Positions 63,878 through 64,000 of a stretch of 64,000 nucleotides of DNA are shown here, in pieces. The stretch comes from Tessaracoccus coleopterorum. Its GTDB lineage: Bacteria; Actinomycetota; Actinomycetes; Propionibacteriales; Propionibacteriaceae. Location: NCBI RefSeq assembly GCF_011174705.1, contig NZ_JAANIJ010000001.1, forward strand, positions 930,001 through 994,000, read 5' to 3'. Position numbers and translations under genes: made by a program. Every line of letters begins with the position of its first letter. Within the stretch, counting starts at the first letter, position 1. The notes beneath the pieces were generated by a model. That model saw only the letters and a program-made list of their open reading frames with translations. It did not search any database and was not told the origin of the DNA.

Positions 63878-64000
63878 TCAGCTGCCGATGCGAGCCGCGA
63901 TCAGGCCGGTGACGATGACTGACGTGATGGTCACCGTGGAGAAGCCGGCGATGATCATCTTGGGAAGGATCGCGCCCTCGATGGCCGCGACCTCCTCCGG
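63878..64000 (-). CDS. Partial membrane protein, runs off right edge
   Basis: The last 40 residues of a gene that begins beyond the window. They read PEEVAAIEGAILPKMIIAGF, then STVTITSVIVTGLIAARIGS and a TGA stop at 63880. One hydrophobic helix fills most of it. Too little is visible for a family. Confidence 0.6.
   Translation of the reverse strand, partial: PEEVAAIEGAILPKMIIAGFSTVTITSVIVTGLIAARIGS

Overview
The window is about 64 kb of high-GC DNA with actinobacterial gene content: ATGA/GTGA operon junctions, many GTG starts, repeated leaderless TANNNT promoters, a fadA2-fabG4-htdX-fadE5 type fatty-acid locus, a DUF3151 gene and an APS-reductase type CysH. Gene content fits Propionibacteriales, but no marker here proves the family. 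No rRNA, tRNA, transposase, integrase or CRISPR array was seen. MAIN CAVEAT: nearly every gene longer than about 500 bp is broken by one or more frameshifts. Where I resolved them, almost all are repaired by adding one G or C to a short G/C run. This is the mark of homopolymer under-calling in the assembly, not of mass pseudogenisation. Coordinates below therefore span the repaired genes, and frameshifted genes are listed as CDS. Layout: 1-4036 (minus) sulfate assimilation (sulfite reductase, small zinc-ribbon protein, cysH, cysD, cysN running off the left edge); 4174-6132 (minus) secreted/Tad-like trio; 6443-9616 (plus) glutamate-type ABC importer; 9652-14112 (minus) proton-translocating transhydrogenase pntAB and purB; 14290-18409 PQQ-like lipoprotein, alpha/beta hydrolase and GH15 enzyme; 18441-18780 four perfect-period 85-bp tandem repeats between convergent genes; 18819-24932 divergent fatty-acid locus controlled by a TetR regulator; 25078-27333 PadR, DUF1048 and a drug-type ABC exporter; 27335-28419 DUF3048 lipoprotein. 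28633-34616 is a tightly coupled three-gene operon (DUF6361 protein, phospholipase-D-like protein, large SF2 helicase) that I regard as the best candidate for an uncharacterised, probably anti-phage, system. Next come VOC and HxlR genes and purD. 37387-47241 is a glycan catabolic locus: Gfo/Idh/MocA plus DUF6807 on the plus strand, and SBP, two permeases, GH38 alpha-mannosidase and a lyase-like protein on the minus strand. Both sides carry the same LacI-type operator. 47682-49232 purA and a small membrane protein; 49498-51835 PTS-dependent dihydroxyacetone kinase dhaKLM; 51955-55382 DUF3151, two aldo/keto reductases and an XRE regulator; 55491-64000 typA, rmuC, ilvA, ispH, a hypothetical gene, a GH3 gene that lacks its catalytic barrel, a SHOCT protein and a partial membrane gene. 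Functionally the window is mostly core metabolism (sulfur, purines, redox, fatty acids, glycerol/DHA), with accessory islands at 18.4-18.8 kb, 28.6-34.6 kb and 37.3-47.4 kb. The glycan locus appears controlled by a LacI-family repressor encoded elsewhere. Eight genes carry a TANNNT element 6-8 nt before an ATG, suggesting leaderless translation is common in this organism.
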